From Aromatoleum anaerobium (GTDB taxonomy: Bacteria > Pseudomonadota > Gammaproteobacteria > Burkholderiales > Rhodocyclaceae), in contig NZ_WTVG02000037.1 in assembly GCF_012910705.2 (NCBI RefSeq), positions 186,001 through 250,000 on the forward strand: DNA of 64,000 bases. The letters are read 5' to 3'. Numbering within the stretch: position 1 is the stretch's first letter; every line of letters begins with the position of its first letter. The notes below the pieces were generated by a model. It saw nothing but the letters and a program-made list of their open reading frames with translations. It was not told the DNA's origin and did not search any database. A program made the translations under genes and the position numbers. This document shows positions 15,317-22,874 of the stretch, in pieces.

Positions 15317-15750
15317 GCAAAGTACCCTTGATCGATCTCGTGGAGCCAGTTCTCCACGGCCTCGAAGCCGAGGGAGTCGGCCGCGAAATCCATCGGCGCG
15401 ACACCGCCAAGACGAGTTTTCGGCGTGTGGAGCCAGTCGTGGGCGCGCTGGCGGTCGTCGAAGACCAGGTCGGCCAGCAATCGCAGCCGAACCAGCCGGT
15501 ACAGACTATCGAACTCGGCCGGAGTCAGCGTGCCTTCACCCTTGCGCCGAACCCAGGTGCGGCGCGGGATCACGCGATAGACGTCGGCGGGCTCCAGCAC
15601 ACGCTCGCCGGACAGGGTGCGAAGCAGCATCGCGCCCAGCCGCTTGCGATCGGTCCGCGCCAACGTCAGCTCGTCGGCTGCACTGTCCATGCCGAGGACC
15701 CCACTCAGCTTGTCACTCAATCGATCCTGCAGCGAGAGCGTCTGAGTCAT
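15313..15750 (-). CDS. Xre/MbcA/ParS-type antitoxin of the RES toxin
   Basis: 145 residues. The C-terminal MbcA/ParS toxin-binding domain is clear: HDWLHTPKTRLGGVAPMDFA then ENWLHEIDQGYFA, the GG-x-x-P-x-D motif. The N-terminal part (LTPAEFDSLYRLVRLRLLAD) is the Xre-like DNA-binding region. Start MTQTLSLQD at 15750 has AAGGTG upstream; the frame extending to 15792 runs through the operator repeats. It is encoded before its toxin in the usual order. Confidence 0.9.
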   Translation of the reverse strand: MTQTLSLQDRLSDKLSGVLGMDSAADELTLARTDRKRLGAMLLRTLSGERVLEPADVYRVIPRRTWVRRKGEGTLTPAEFDSLYRLVRLRLLADLVFDDRQRAHDWLHTPKTRLGGVAPMDFAADSLGFEAVENWLHEIDQGYFA

Positions 15751-15766
15751 GGTGTCACCTTGTGAG

Positions 15767-15794
15767 CCAAATATAACCAAATGATGGGCCAAAT
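15767..15794 (-). promoter_or_regulatory. Three direct CCAAAT repeats upstream of the Xre antitoxin
   Basis: CCAAAT occurs at 15767-15772, 15777-15782 and 15789-15794, roughly one helical turn apart, just before the antitoxin start in an AT-rich patch. Phased direct repeats of this kind suit cooperative autorepression by the antitoxin-toxin complex. Functional assignment is inference. Confidence 0.5.
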
Positions 15795-15968
15795 GGCGCA
15801 GCCGTGCAAGGAAGATGACATCTTCAGAAACCCTGGAAAAGCAGGTCCGGCGCGGTCGTGAGGTCGTGGCGGCGACGCGGCGAGCTGAGCCGTGATTGCC
15901 CGGAGATTGCCGGCCGCAGCAGGCATGTCTAGGCTGAAAGACGGTGGAGCGTCGCGGCGGGAGGCCCC

Positions 15969-17600
15969 ATGTGGCGAACTCATGAAGTCTTCAACCAGGT
16001 ACCGGTGCTGAGCGACTGCAATCTGTTCGACTCCGACATTGCGCTGCGCGAGGCGCTCGTGCGCGAAGGTGCGGCGTGGCACACGGAGGCGCTGCGCGGG
16101 CAGGGCGAGGTGCTGGGCAGCGCCGACACGCAGCGCCTCGCGGAACTCGCCGATCGTCACGTGCCGGAGCTCGTCGCTTACGACCGCTGCGGCCGGCGCG
16201 TCGATGACGTCGATTTCCACCCCGCGTGGTCGCGCCTGCTCGCGATGCTGTATGCCGACGGCGTGCACAGTTCGGCGTGGTTCGAGCCGCGTCCCGGCGC
16301 GCACGTCGCGCGGGCCGCATCGTTCTTCCTGCACGGGCAGGCGGAAGCGGGGTCGCTGTGCCCGGTGACGATGACTTTCGCGTCGATCCCGGTGCTGCGC
16401 CGGGAGCCGGCGCTGTTCGGCGCGCTGGGTGACAAGTTCCGCTCGCGCGACTACGACGGGCGGGACGTGCCGCTCGCGGGCAAACGCTCGGTGACGATCG
16501 GCATGGGCATGACCGAGAAGCAGGGCGGCTCCGACCTGCGCGCGAACACCACGCGGGCGCGCCTGCTCGGCGCCGGCGGCCGGGACTATGCGCTGGTCGG
16601 GCACAAATGGTTTTTCTCGGTGCCGACCTGCGACGCGCATCTGGTGCTGGCGCAGGCCAGCGCGGGGCCGTCGTGCTTCTTCGTGCCGCGCTGGCTGCCG
16701 GATGACAGCCGCAATGCGGTGCGCATCCGCCGTCTCAAGGACAAGCTCGGCAACCGCTCGAACGCGTCGGCCGAGGTCGAGTTCGAGGACGCCGTCGGCA
16801 CGCTGGTCGGCGACGAGGGGCGCGGCATCGCGACAATCATGGAGATGGCGGCGCAGACTCGGCTCGACTGCGTGCTCGGCAGCGCCGCGCTGATGCGCCG
16901 CGCGCTCGTCGAAGCGATCCACCACGCGCGGCACCGCTCCGCGTTCGGCAATGTGCTCGTCGCGCAGCCGCTGATGCGCAACGTGCTGGCCGAGCTCGCG
17001 CTCGAAAGCGAAGCCGCGACGATGCTGGCGATGCGCCTGGCGAAGGCGGCCGAGTCGGACGACGACCCGCTGGAGCGCGCGTGGCGGCGCATCGTCACGC
17101 CGGCGGCGAAGTTCTGGATCTGCAAGCGCGCGATCCCGTTCACCGCCGAATGCATGGAAGTGTGGGGCGGCAACGGCTACGTCGAGGATGGGCCGATGGC
17201 ACGTCTGTACCGCGAGGCGCCGGTGAACTCGATCTGGGAAGGTTCCGGCAACGTGATGTGCCTCGACGTGCTGCGTGCCGTCGCGCGCGAGCCGGACGGC
17301 ATCGAGGCGCTGCTGCGGGAATTGTCGGAGGGCCTCGCCGGCGACGCGGTGCTCGTGCAGGCGCTCGGCGACCTGGCGAACGCGCTGCGCGCACCGGCCG
17401 AAGCCGAATGGCACGCGCGCCGCGTCGCGATGCAGCTGGTCCTGCTGGTGCAGGCGGGATTGCTGCTGCGGCATGCGCCGGGGAATGTCGCGGCGGCGTT
17501 CATCGCCAGCCGCTTCAACCGCCCGGCCGGACAGGTCGCGGGCCTGCTCGCGACGCCCGACGCGGCAGCAGCGCTGATCGAGCGGGCGTGGCCCGGCTGA
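15969..17600 (+). CDS. aidB: AidB-like acyl-CoA dehydrogenase
   Basis: 543 residues, the AidB length rather than the 380 of catabolic enzymes. Landmarks are VFNQVPVLSDCNLFDSD (AidB N-terminal segment), GMTEKQGGSDLRANTT (FAD/substrate loop), FFSVPTCDAHLVLAQ, EVWGGNGYVEDGPMARLYRE and APVNSIWEGSGNVMCLDVLR, where the W-E-G-S-G-N glutamate is the usual base. E. coli AidB binds DNA and protects against alkylation, though isovaleryl-CoA activity is also reported. The start at 15969 has GGGAGG 6 bases upstream. It is convergent with the next gene: the stop codons meet as TGATCA with no gap. Confidence 0.92.
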   Translation: MWRTHEVFNQVPVLSDCNLFDSDIALREALVREGAAWHTEALRGQGEVLGSADTQRLAELADRHVPELVAYDRCGRRVDDVDFHPAWSRLLAMLYADGVHSSAWFEPRPGAHVARAASFFLHGQAEAGSLCPVTMTFASIPVLRREPALFGALGDKFRSRDYDGRDVPLAGKRSVTIGMGMTEKQGGSDLRANTTRARLLGAGGRDYALVGHKWFFSVPTCDAHLVLAQASAGPSCFFVPRWLPDDSRNAVRIRRLKDKLGNRSNASAEVEFEDAVGTLVGDEGRGIATIMEMAAQTRLDCVLGSAALMRRALVEAIHHARHRSAFGNVLVAQPLMRNVLAELALESEAATMLAMRLAKAAESDDDPLERAWRRIVTPAAKFWICKRAIPFTAECMEVWGGNGYVEDGPMARLYREAPVNSIWEGSGNVMCLDVLRAVAREPDGIEALLRELSEGLAGDAVLVQALGDLANALRAPAEAEWHARRVAMQLVLLVQAGLLLRHAPGNVAAAFIASRFNRPAGQVAGLLATPDAAAALIERAWPG

Positions 17601-18377
17601 TCATCCCGGCAGGACGGCCGCGCGCCGGCGCGCGCCGCTCGCGCCAGTGAGCGCCCGCAGGCAGTCGGGCCCGGCGTCGACAAAGGCGCGATGGACCTGC
17701 ACTCCGGCTGCACCGGCGGCGCGGGCCGCACCGACATCGACGGCGGTGCGGATGCCGCCCACCGCGACGAGCGCCGGGCCGTCTGCGATGCGATGGGCCA
17801 GCGCGGCGAAGCGCGCCAGCCGCGAGAGCTGCCCGCCCGCTGCGGGGAGGACCACGGTCAGCGCGTCGAAGCCGGCCTGCGCGGCCGCTGCCGCGACGTC
17901 CGGCAGCGGCTCGCCTTCCGTGCCCAGCGGAAACTTGAGCGCCAGCGGGATCCGGCGCGGCAGGCGGTCGCGTTCGGCCGCGATCGACTTCATGGCTGCG
18001 GCCAGGAGCGGCAGATGCTCGCGGGCGAGCAGCGGCCGGCAGGCTTGCGCGCTGAGATTGAAGCTCACGTAGTCCGCAATTCGCCACGCGCCCAGGAGGC
18101 CGGCGAGCCACTGCGCCGGCAAGTCCGCCGGCGCCGCGCCGGGCGACAGGCCGATGCCGATGCCGATCGCGCTGCCGTCGGGATGGCGCGGCGGCAGGAT
18201 GGCCAGGCGCGCAGTCAGCGCCGCGAGGCTGAAAGGCGCTTGCGGGTGCGCGGCGACGGTGCCGAATTCGACGCTGCCGAAGCCCAGGCTCAGCAGTTCC
18301 TCCGCCCGCGTGCCGTCCTTGTCGATGCCGCCGGCCAGGCCCGGCCGGTCGTGCCAGCGCAGGCGGATGCGGCTCAT
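17601..18377 (-). CDS. Dihydroorotate-dehydrogenase-like flavoprotein in the pqq operon
   Basis: 258 residues. A TIM-barrel of the DHOD family: AGGIDKDGTRAEELLSLGFG then VEFGTVAAHPQ (the N-terminal FMN loop), YVSFNLSAQA, PLALKFPLGT (lysine strand) and ALVAVGGIRTAVDVGAARAA followed by GAAGVQVHRAF (phosphate-binding GG and S/A-x-x-x-Q motifs). It is shorter than PyrD (about 335) and lacks a clear PyrD catalytic Ser/Cys loop, so a different substrate is likely. It starts 4 bases inside the serC-like gene and is last in the pqq-linked operon. Confidence 0.75.
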   Translation of the reverse strand: MSRIRLRWHDRPGLAGGIDKDGTRAEELLSLGFGSVEFGTVAAHPQAPFSLAALTARLAILPPRHPDGSAIGIGIGLSPGAAPADLPAQWLAGLLGAWRIADYVSFNLSAQACRPLLAREHLPLLAAAMKSIAAERDRLPRRIPLALKFPLGTEGEPLPDVAAAAAQAGFDALTVVLPAAGGQLSRLARFAALAHRIADGPALVAVGGIRTAVDVGAARAAGAAGVQVHRAFVDAGPDCLRALTGASGARRRAAVLPG

Positions 18378-19465
18378 CCGTGACGCCTCGCGAAGCCGGC
18401 CATGAAGTCCGCCAGCGCTGCGGCGCCGGCTTCCGGCATCGCGTTGTAGAGGCTCGCGCGCAGCCCGCCGACCTGGCGGTGGCCGCGCAGGTGGGTGAGC
18501 CCGTGCGCCTCGGCTTCGGCGAGGAAGAGGTCGGTGAGCCGGTCGTCGGCGAGGTGGAAGCGGACGTTCGAGCCGGAGCGGTGTCCGGTCGCGACCGGCG
18601 CGACGTAGAAGCCTTCGCTGCCGTCGATGGCCGCATAGAGTCTTTCGGCCTTGCGCCGGTTCGCGGCGGCCATCGCCGCCAGGCCGCCGGCGTCGGCGAT
18701 CCAGTCGAAAACGAGGCCGGCGACGTGGATCGCCCACGTCGGGGGCGTGTTGACGCAGCTGTCGTGCTCGGCCTGGAGCCGGTAACAGTGCGGCGCGGGC
18801 ACGCGGGGCGCGGGGCGCCCGAGCAGGTCTTCGCGAATGATGACGACGGTGAGGCCGGCGGGGCCGATGTTCTTTTGCGCGCTGGCGTAGAGGACGCCGA
18901 ATCTCGACACCTCGACCGGGCCGGTGAGGAAACACGACGTGCAATCGGCGACCAGCGGCACGTCGCCGGTGTCCGGCAAACCGGGGTAGGCGATGCCGTC
19001 GACGGTCTCGTTCGGCGTGATGTGGCAGTACGCGCAGCCGGCCGGCAGCGCCCAGCGGCCGAGCGCCGGCGCGGCCAGCGGCACCGGGCCGGCGTGGCGG
19101 GCGGCCAGCACCACGTCGGCGTAGCGAGCGCCTTCGGCCATCGCGCGCCGCGACCAGTAGCCCGAGTCGGCGTAGGCCGCGTGACGCGCGTCGCCGAGGA
19201 GGTTCATCGGCACCAGCGAGAACTGGTGCAGCGCGCCGCCGGCGAGAAACAGGATGCGGTAGTTCGGCGGCAGCGCGAGCAGTTCGGCCAGGCGTTCGCG
19301 GGCGTGGGCGAGCGTGGCGCGAAACGCGTCGTCGGTGAAAGGCCGTTCGAGCGCCGAGGCGGCGTCCGGCCCGCGCGCAAAAAGTTCGTCGCGCGCCCGC
19401 TCGAGCACCGCGTCGGGCAGGCGGGCGGGGCCGGCGGCGAAGTTGAACGCAGGCGACGGTGACAT
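18374..19465 (-). CDS. serC: SerC-family phosphoserine aminotransferase homologue in the pqq operon
   Basis: 363 residues, fold-type I PLP enzyme. FNFAAGPARLPDAVLERARD is the SerC opening. The PLP-binding lysine is in VLYASAQKNIGPAGLTVVII and the ring-stacking region is YSDS-like AYADSGYWSRRAM. CHITPNETVDG is highly typical, as is HLRGHRQVGGLRASLYNAMP near the end. Canonical role: 3-phosphohydroxypyruvate plus glutamate to phosphoserine. Its tight placement among pqq genes (4 bases after the PuuD-like gene) suggests a dedicated role or a paralogue; whether another serC exists cannot be seen here. Confidence 0.9.
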   Translation of the reverse strand: MSPSPAFNFAAGPARLPDAVLERARDELFARGPDAASALERPFTDDAFRATLAHARERLAELLALPPNYRILFLAGGALHQFSLVPMNLLGDARHAAYADSGYWSRRAMAEGARYADVVLAARHAGPVPLAAPALGRWALPAGCAYCHITPNETVDGIAYPGLPDTGDVPLVADCTSCFLTGPVEVSRFGVLYASAQKNIGPAGLTVVIIREDLLGRPAPRVPAPHCYRLQAEHDSCVNTPPTWAIHVAGLVFDWIADAGGLAAMAAANRRKAERLYAAIDGSEGFYVAPVATGHRSGSNVRFHLADDRLTDLFLAEAEAHGLTHLRGHRQVGGLRASLYNAMPEAGAAALADFMAGFARRHG

Positions 19466-19469
19466 CGCG

Positions 19470-19973
19470 TCAGCCGAGCAGGAAGCCGCCGTGGCTCCCC
19501 GCCGCCATGAAGAACAGCAGCGGAATCGACAGCATCGTGTTGGTGCGCGACGACAGGTGCGTGATGCGCGAGCAGCGCACGCGCTCCTCGATGCCGGCCG
19601 GCACCAGGCCCAGCACTTTCTTCTGGTGCGGCCACAGCACGAACCAGACGTTGAGCATCATCAGCGTGCCGATGTACATGCCGACACCGATCGGCGCGAG
19701 GCTGCCCTGCAGGCCGGCGGCGCCCGCGAGCCAGCCGTGCTGCCACAGCATCAGCACGCCGGCGCACCAGGTGACGACCGACGCCCAGCGGAAAAAGCCG
19801 TGTTCGCGATTGAGCAGCGCCTGGAAGCGCGGACTGCGGTCGTCGATGAGGTCGGCGGCCGTCAGCGGGCGCCAGGTCGGGCGCTGCACGACGCTGGAAT
19901 AGTTGTGGCCGACCCAGATGATGCCGGCGAGAAAATGCGCCCAGCGCAGCGTGAGCTCGAGCGTCGCGTCCAT
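19470..19973 (-). CDS. PuuD-like (urate hydroxylase N-terminal domain) membrane protein
   Basis: 167 residues with four to five hydrophobic segments: LRWAHFLAGIIWVGHNYSSV (8-27), FFRWASVVTWCAGVLMLW (about 60-78), GVGMYIGTLMMLNVWFVLWP (about 94-113) and MLSIPLLFFMAAGSHGGFLL (about 146-165). The R-W-x-H-x-x-x-G-I-x-W-x-G-H motif matches the membrane part of PuuD/UrcA-type proteins, where histidines likely bind haem. The C-terminal cytochrome c domain of full PuuD is absent. It could be an electron-transfer partner for a PQQ enzyme (inference). Confidence 0.75.
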   Translation of the reverse strand: MDATLELTLRWAHFLAGIIWVGHNYSSVVQRPTWRPLTAADLIDDRSPRFQALLNREHGFFRWASVVTWCAGVLMLWQHGWLAGAAGLQGSLAPIGVGMYIGTLMMLNVWFVLWPHQKKVLGLVPAGIEERVRCSRITHLSSRTNTMLSIPLLFFMAAGSHGGFLLG

Positions 19974-19981
19974 GCCGCGCC

Positions 19982-20077
19982 TCAGCCCGCGAGGACGCGC
20001 ACGAGCGCGGCCAGGACCGCGGTGAGCGCGATGCCGAGCGCGATCGTGCCGGTCGCGGTGTCGTAGGGATGGCGCAT
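19982..20077 (-). CDS. 31-residue single-helix membrane micro-protein
   Basis: An ATG at 20077, one base after the pqqE stop, opens MRHPYDTATGTIALGIALTA followed by VLAALVRVLAG. The last two-thirds form one transmembrane helix. GGAGACCTGAG lies upstream as a usable ribosome site within the pqqE 3' end. It fills the otherwise empty space between pqqE and the PuuD-like gene exactly. It has no family I recognise. It may be a small subunit of the membrane protein that follows. Confidence 0.6.
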   Translation of the reverse strand: MRHPYDTATGTIALGIALTAVLAALVRVLAG

Positions 20078-20078
20078 C

Positions 20079-21224
20079 TCAGGTCTCCAGGAACGCGGTG
20101 GACATCGCGCCGGCGGCGCGCCTCACCAGCGGTTTGCGAAAACGCAGCGGCCTGGCGACGGCGTCGACCGCGTCCTGCACGACCTGATGCCGCGGCGAGC
20201 GGCTGCACGCCGGGTCGGTGTTGCCGGCGTCGCCGGTCAGCAGGAAAGCCTGGCAGCGGCAGCCGCCGAAATCCTTCTCCTTTTCGGCGCACGAACCGCA
20301 GGGTTCGGGCAGCCAGTCGAGGCCGCGGTATTTGCGGAACAGCGGCGACTCGTGCCAGATCCACGCCAGCGGCCGGTCCCGCACCGACTCGAATTCCAGC
20401 CCGGGAATGACGCGGGCTTCCTGGCAGGGCATCGCCACGCCGTCGGGAGCGATCGTCAGGTGGATCGCGCCCCAGCCATTCATGCAGGCTTTCGGGCGGC
20501 CCTCGTAGTAGTCCGGGATGACGAAATAGATCGTCATCTTCTTGCCGAGCCTGTCGCGCCACTGCTGCACGACTTTTTCGGCGTCGCGCACCTGCTCGAG
20601 CGTCGGCATCAGCTCGTCGCGGTTCATCAGCGCCCAGTTGTAGTACTGGATGTTTGCGAATTCCAGGTACTCGATGCCGAGTCCGGCCGCCCATTCGATC
20701 ATTTCGCCGGTCATGCCGATGTTCTGGCGGAAGACCGGCATGTTGAGCACCATCGGAAACCCGTGGGCCTTGATGAGGCGCCCCGCTTCGAGCTTGCGGG
20801 CGTGGGCGCGGGCGCCGACCAGCGCGTCGGTGACGTCGGCGCGGGTCGCCTGCAAGGACAGCTGGATCTGCTTCAGGCCGGCGTTCTTCAGCGCGATCAG
20901 GCGCTCCTCGCCGAGGCCGATGCCGGAGGTGATGAGGTTGGTGTAGAAACCCAGGCTGTCGGCGTACGCGACCAGCTCCTCGAGGTCCGGGCGCTGCAGC
21001 GGCTCGCCGCCGGTGAAGCCGAGCTGCAGCGCGCCCAGCTCGCGCGATTCGCGCAGCACTTTTTTCCACTCCTCGGTGCTCAGCTCCTTCGCGGCGTAGT
21101 CCTCGAAATCGAGCGGGTTGTTGCACCAGCTGCATTTAAGCGGGCAGCGGTAGGTGAGCTCCAGCGACAGCCACAGCGGCTTGCCCTGTCCGTCCAGACT
21201 GAGACCGCCGGTTTCCTTGGGCAT
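20079..21224 (-). CDS. pqqE: PqqE, radical SAM enzyme of PQQ biosynthesis
   Basis: 381 residues. The radical SAM cluster is CPLKCSWC (C-x3-C-x2-C) at about residue 31-38. SPASM-type cysteines appear later: CMNGWGAIHL, PCQEA, and PCGSCAEKEKDFGGCRCQAF. PqqE forms the Glu-Tyr carbon bond in PqqA, bound via PqqD. The start at 21224 has AGGAG 8 bases upstream. It sits after a peptidase gene with a 137-base gap that contains the 14-mer at 21255-21268. Confidence 0.97.
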   Translation of the reverse strand: MPKETGGLSLDGQGKPLWLSLELTYRCPLKCSWCNNPLDFEDYAAKELSTEEWKKVLRESRELGALQLGFTGGEPLQRPDLEELVAYADSLGFYTNLITSGIGLGEERLIALKNAGLKQIQLSLQATRADVTDALVGARAHARKLEAGRLIKAHGFPMVLNMPVFRQNIGMTGEMIEWAAGLGIEYLEFANIQYYNWALMNRDELMPTLEQVRDAEKVVQQWRDRLGKKMTIYFVIPDYYEGRPKACMNGWGAIHLTIAPDGVAMPCQEARVIPGLEFESVRDRPLAWIWHESPLFRKYRGLDWLPEPCGSCAEKEKDFGGCRCQAFLLTGDAGNTDPACSRSPRHQVVQDAVDAVARPLRFRKPLVRRAAGAMSTAFLET

Positions 21225-21254
21225 CGTGTTCTCCTGTTTCCTTGATCGTTAGCA

Positions 21255-21268
21255 CCATTATTTGCAGC
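21255..21268 (-). promoter_or_regulatory. 14-mer GCTGCAAATAATGG upstream of pqqE
   Basis: The minus-strand sequence GCTGCAAATAATGG occurs here, 31 bases before the pqqE start, and identically at 22813-22826 before pqqA. Both copies are followed a few bases later by ATCAAGG. TGCAAATAAT resembles an extended -10 element. The pair could be internal promoters or RNA processing sites. This is unproven. Confidence 0.45.
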
Positions 21269-21361
21269 TGGCGTTCGGGTCGATACGAGAAAGGCTGGAA
21301 CGTCAGCTCGCGATTTTCTTGAGATCGGCCGGCACGCGATGGAGGGGCAGACGCGCAACGC

Positions 21362-22348
21362 TCAGGCGGCGCGGCGCGCGATGCGGTCGAGCGCGGCGAT
21401 GCAGGCGGCGGCGATGGCCGGCTGCAGCGCGCCATGGCCGGCCCCGTCGACCACGACCCGCTCGGCTTGCGGCCACGCCCGATGCAGCCGTTCCGCGGCC
21501 TGCGGCGGGCACACCGGGTCGGCGCTGCCCTGCACGAGGGCGCCCGGGATGTGCCGCAGACGTTCGCAGCCTGCCAGCAGGCGATCCGCGTCGCCAAAGC
21601 AGCCCCGCGACAGGTAATGGGCCTGGATGCGCGTCTTGGCGAGCTGCCGCGGGTCGAGGTCGGCGACGAGCGGCGCCTCGCCCATCAGCGCGCGTTCGTA
21701 ATCGAGCCAGTGCCGGGCGGCTGCAACGCGAGTCGGCGCATCGCGCGAGAGCAGGCGGCGGGTATAGGCGTCGAGCAGATTGTCGCGCTCGCCGTGCGGC
21801 ACGGCCCGGGCGAAGCGCTGCCACGCGTGCGGTGCGGGAGTGGCGACGCCCTGCGCGTAGCGGCGCAGCTCCGCGGCCGAGCCGAGGAAGATGCCGCGCA
21901 GCACGAGGCCCGACACTGCGTCGGGATGCGCCTGCGCATAGGCGAGTGCCAGCAGGCTGCCCCACGAGCCGCCGAACACCAGCCAGCGCTCGATGCCCAG
22001 CGCGTGGCGGATGCGTTCGATATCGGCGACGAGGTGGGCGGTGGTGTTGGCCCGCAGGCTGCCCGCGGGCGTGCTGCGGCCGCAGCCGCGCTGGTCGAAA
22101 AGCACCGCGCGAAAGCGGCCGGGGTCGAACAGGCGGCGCTGGGCCGGCGTGCAGCCGCTACCGGGGCCGCCGTGCAGGAAGACCACCGGCAGGCCGCCGG
22201 GACGTCCGATTTCCTCGACGTGCAGCACGTGGCCGTGACCGACCGCCAGGCGGTGCATGGCGAATGGCGGGGTTGCGGCAAAGAGCGGCGAGCTCTCGGG
22301 CAGACGCGGGAAGCCAGGCGGGCCGCCGCGCGGATCGCCCGGCGACAT
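21362..22348 (-). CDS. Proline-iminopeptidase-like alpha/beta hydrolase in the pqq operon
   Basis: 328 residues. VVFLHGGPGSGCTPAQRRLF (oxyanion loop HGGPG), FDQRGCGRSTP, the nucleophile elbow GGSWGSLLA, VQGSADPVCPP (acid region) and DGAGHGAL (histidine) complete the S33 peptidase/proline iminopeptidase signature. It starts with a one-base overlap to the pqqD stop (TGATG). It could help process the PqqA-derived intermediate, since known pqq operons often include a peptidase (usually PqqF/PqqG or others). The specific role is inference. Confidence 0.87.
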   Translation of the reverse strand: MSPGDPRGGPPGFPRLPESSPLFAATPPFAMHRLAVGHGHVLHVEEIGRPGGLPVVFLHGGPGSGCTPAQRRLFDPGRFRAVLFDQRGCGRSTPAGSLRANTTAHLVADIERIRHALGIERWLVFGGSWGSLLALAYAQAHPDAVSGLVLRGIFLGSAAELRRYAQGVATPAPHAWQRFARAVPHGERDNLLDAYTRRLLSRDAPTRVAAARHWLDYERALMGEAPLVADLDPRQLAKTRIQAHYLSRGCFGDADRLLAGCERLRHIPGALVQGSADPVCPPQAAERLHRAWPQAERVVVDGAGHGALQPAIAAACIAALDRIARRAA

Positions 22349-22632
22349 CAGGTGCGCAGCCAGCCTTTGTCGCAGGCCAGGTCGACGAACGCCCGGACGC
22401 TGGCGGCGATTTCTTCGCCATGGCCGGGAAACGCGGCCTGCAGGTCGGCGACGATCGCGGCGACCGTGCGCTCGCCGTCGCAGCGCTTGAGGATTTCGCC
22501 GGCCGAAAGGTTGAGTTTGATGAGGCCTTCCGGGTAGAGCAGAATGTAGGCGTCCTGGCTCGCTTCCCAGCGGAACATGAAATGCGGCGACAGCCGCGGG
22601 CGGGCGTCGGCGGAAAGGGCGATGGTTTCCAT
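22348..22632 (-). CDS. pqqD: PqqD, peptide chaperone of PQQ biosynthesis
   Basis: 94 residues. RPRLSPHFMFRWEASQDAYI followed by LLYPEGLIKLNLSAGEIL is the PqqD (RiPP recognition element) core; LCDG-type RCDGERTVAAIVADL follows. PqqD presents PqqA to PqqE. It is encoded 61 bases after pqqA and coupled to the peptidase gene. Confidence 0.95.
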   Translation of the reverse strand: METIALSADARPRLSPHFMFRWEASQDAYILLYPEGLIKLNLSAGEILKRCDGERTVAAIVADLQAAFPGHGEEIAASVRAFVDLACDKGWLRT

Positions 22633-22693
22633 GGCGGCAAGGCGTCCTTGGCGAATGGGCGGAGCCGGCAGGCCGGTTCCGCCCCGACCGGGT

Positions 22694-22768
22694 TCAGCGG
22701 ACGTACACGTATGCGGTGACTTCGAATCCGAGTCGAATCTCGCAGTAGGCAGGGGTTTCCCAAGTCAT
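22694..22768 (-). CDS. pqqA: PqqA, 24-residue precursor peptide of PQQ
   Basis: The ATG at 22768 opens a 24-codon frame: MTWETPAYCEIRLGFEVTAY then VYVR. This is the conserved PqqA with the E-V-T-A-Y motif, whose Glu16 and Tyr20 become the PQQ skeleton. GGAGA lies 5 bases upstream. It is unusual in lying after pqqC rather than first in the operon. The 106-base gap before it holds the 14-mer and an imperfect TTCCGG/CCGGAA stem, a possible extra promoter that would let the peptide be over-expressed relative to the enzymes. Confidence 0.97.
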   Translation of the reverse strand: MTWETPAYCEIRLGFEVTAYVYVR

Positions 22769-22812
22769 GTTTGTCTCCTCAGCGGTGGCGCGACACCATG
22801 CCGCGCCTTGAT

Positions 22813-22826
22813 CCATTATTTGCAGC
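22813..22826 (-). promoter_or_regulatory. 14-mer GCTGCAAATAATGG upstream of pqqA
   Basis: Identical on the minus strand to the motif at 21255-21268. Its 3' end is 44 bases before the pqqA start, and ATGGATCAAGG follows. An imperfect inverted repeat (TTCCGG at 22832-22837, CCGGAA at about 22855-22860) lies just upstream. It is a candidate pqqA promoter within the operon. Confidence 0.45.
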
Positions 22827-22874
22827 CCGCCCTTCCGGAGCCAGTGGCATTTCGCCGGAATCGGCTAATGAAAA

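Noticed and set aside
21303-21361. A short frame (ending PADLKKIAS) between the peptidase gene and pqqE
   Set aside because: No start codon within the gap; it is only the tail of a shadow frame running through the peptidase gene.
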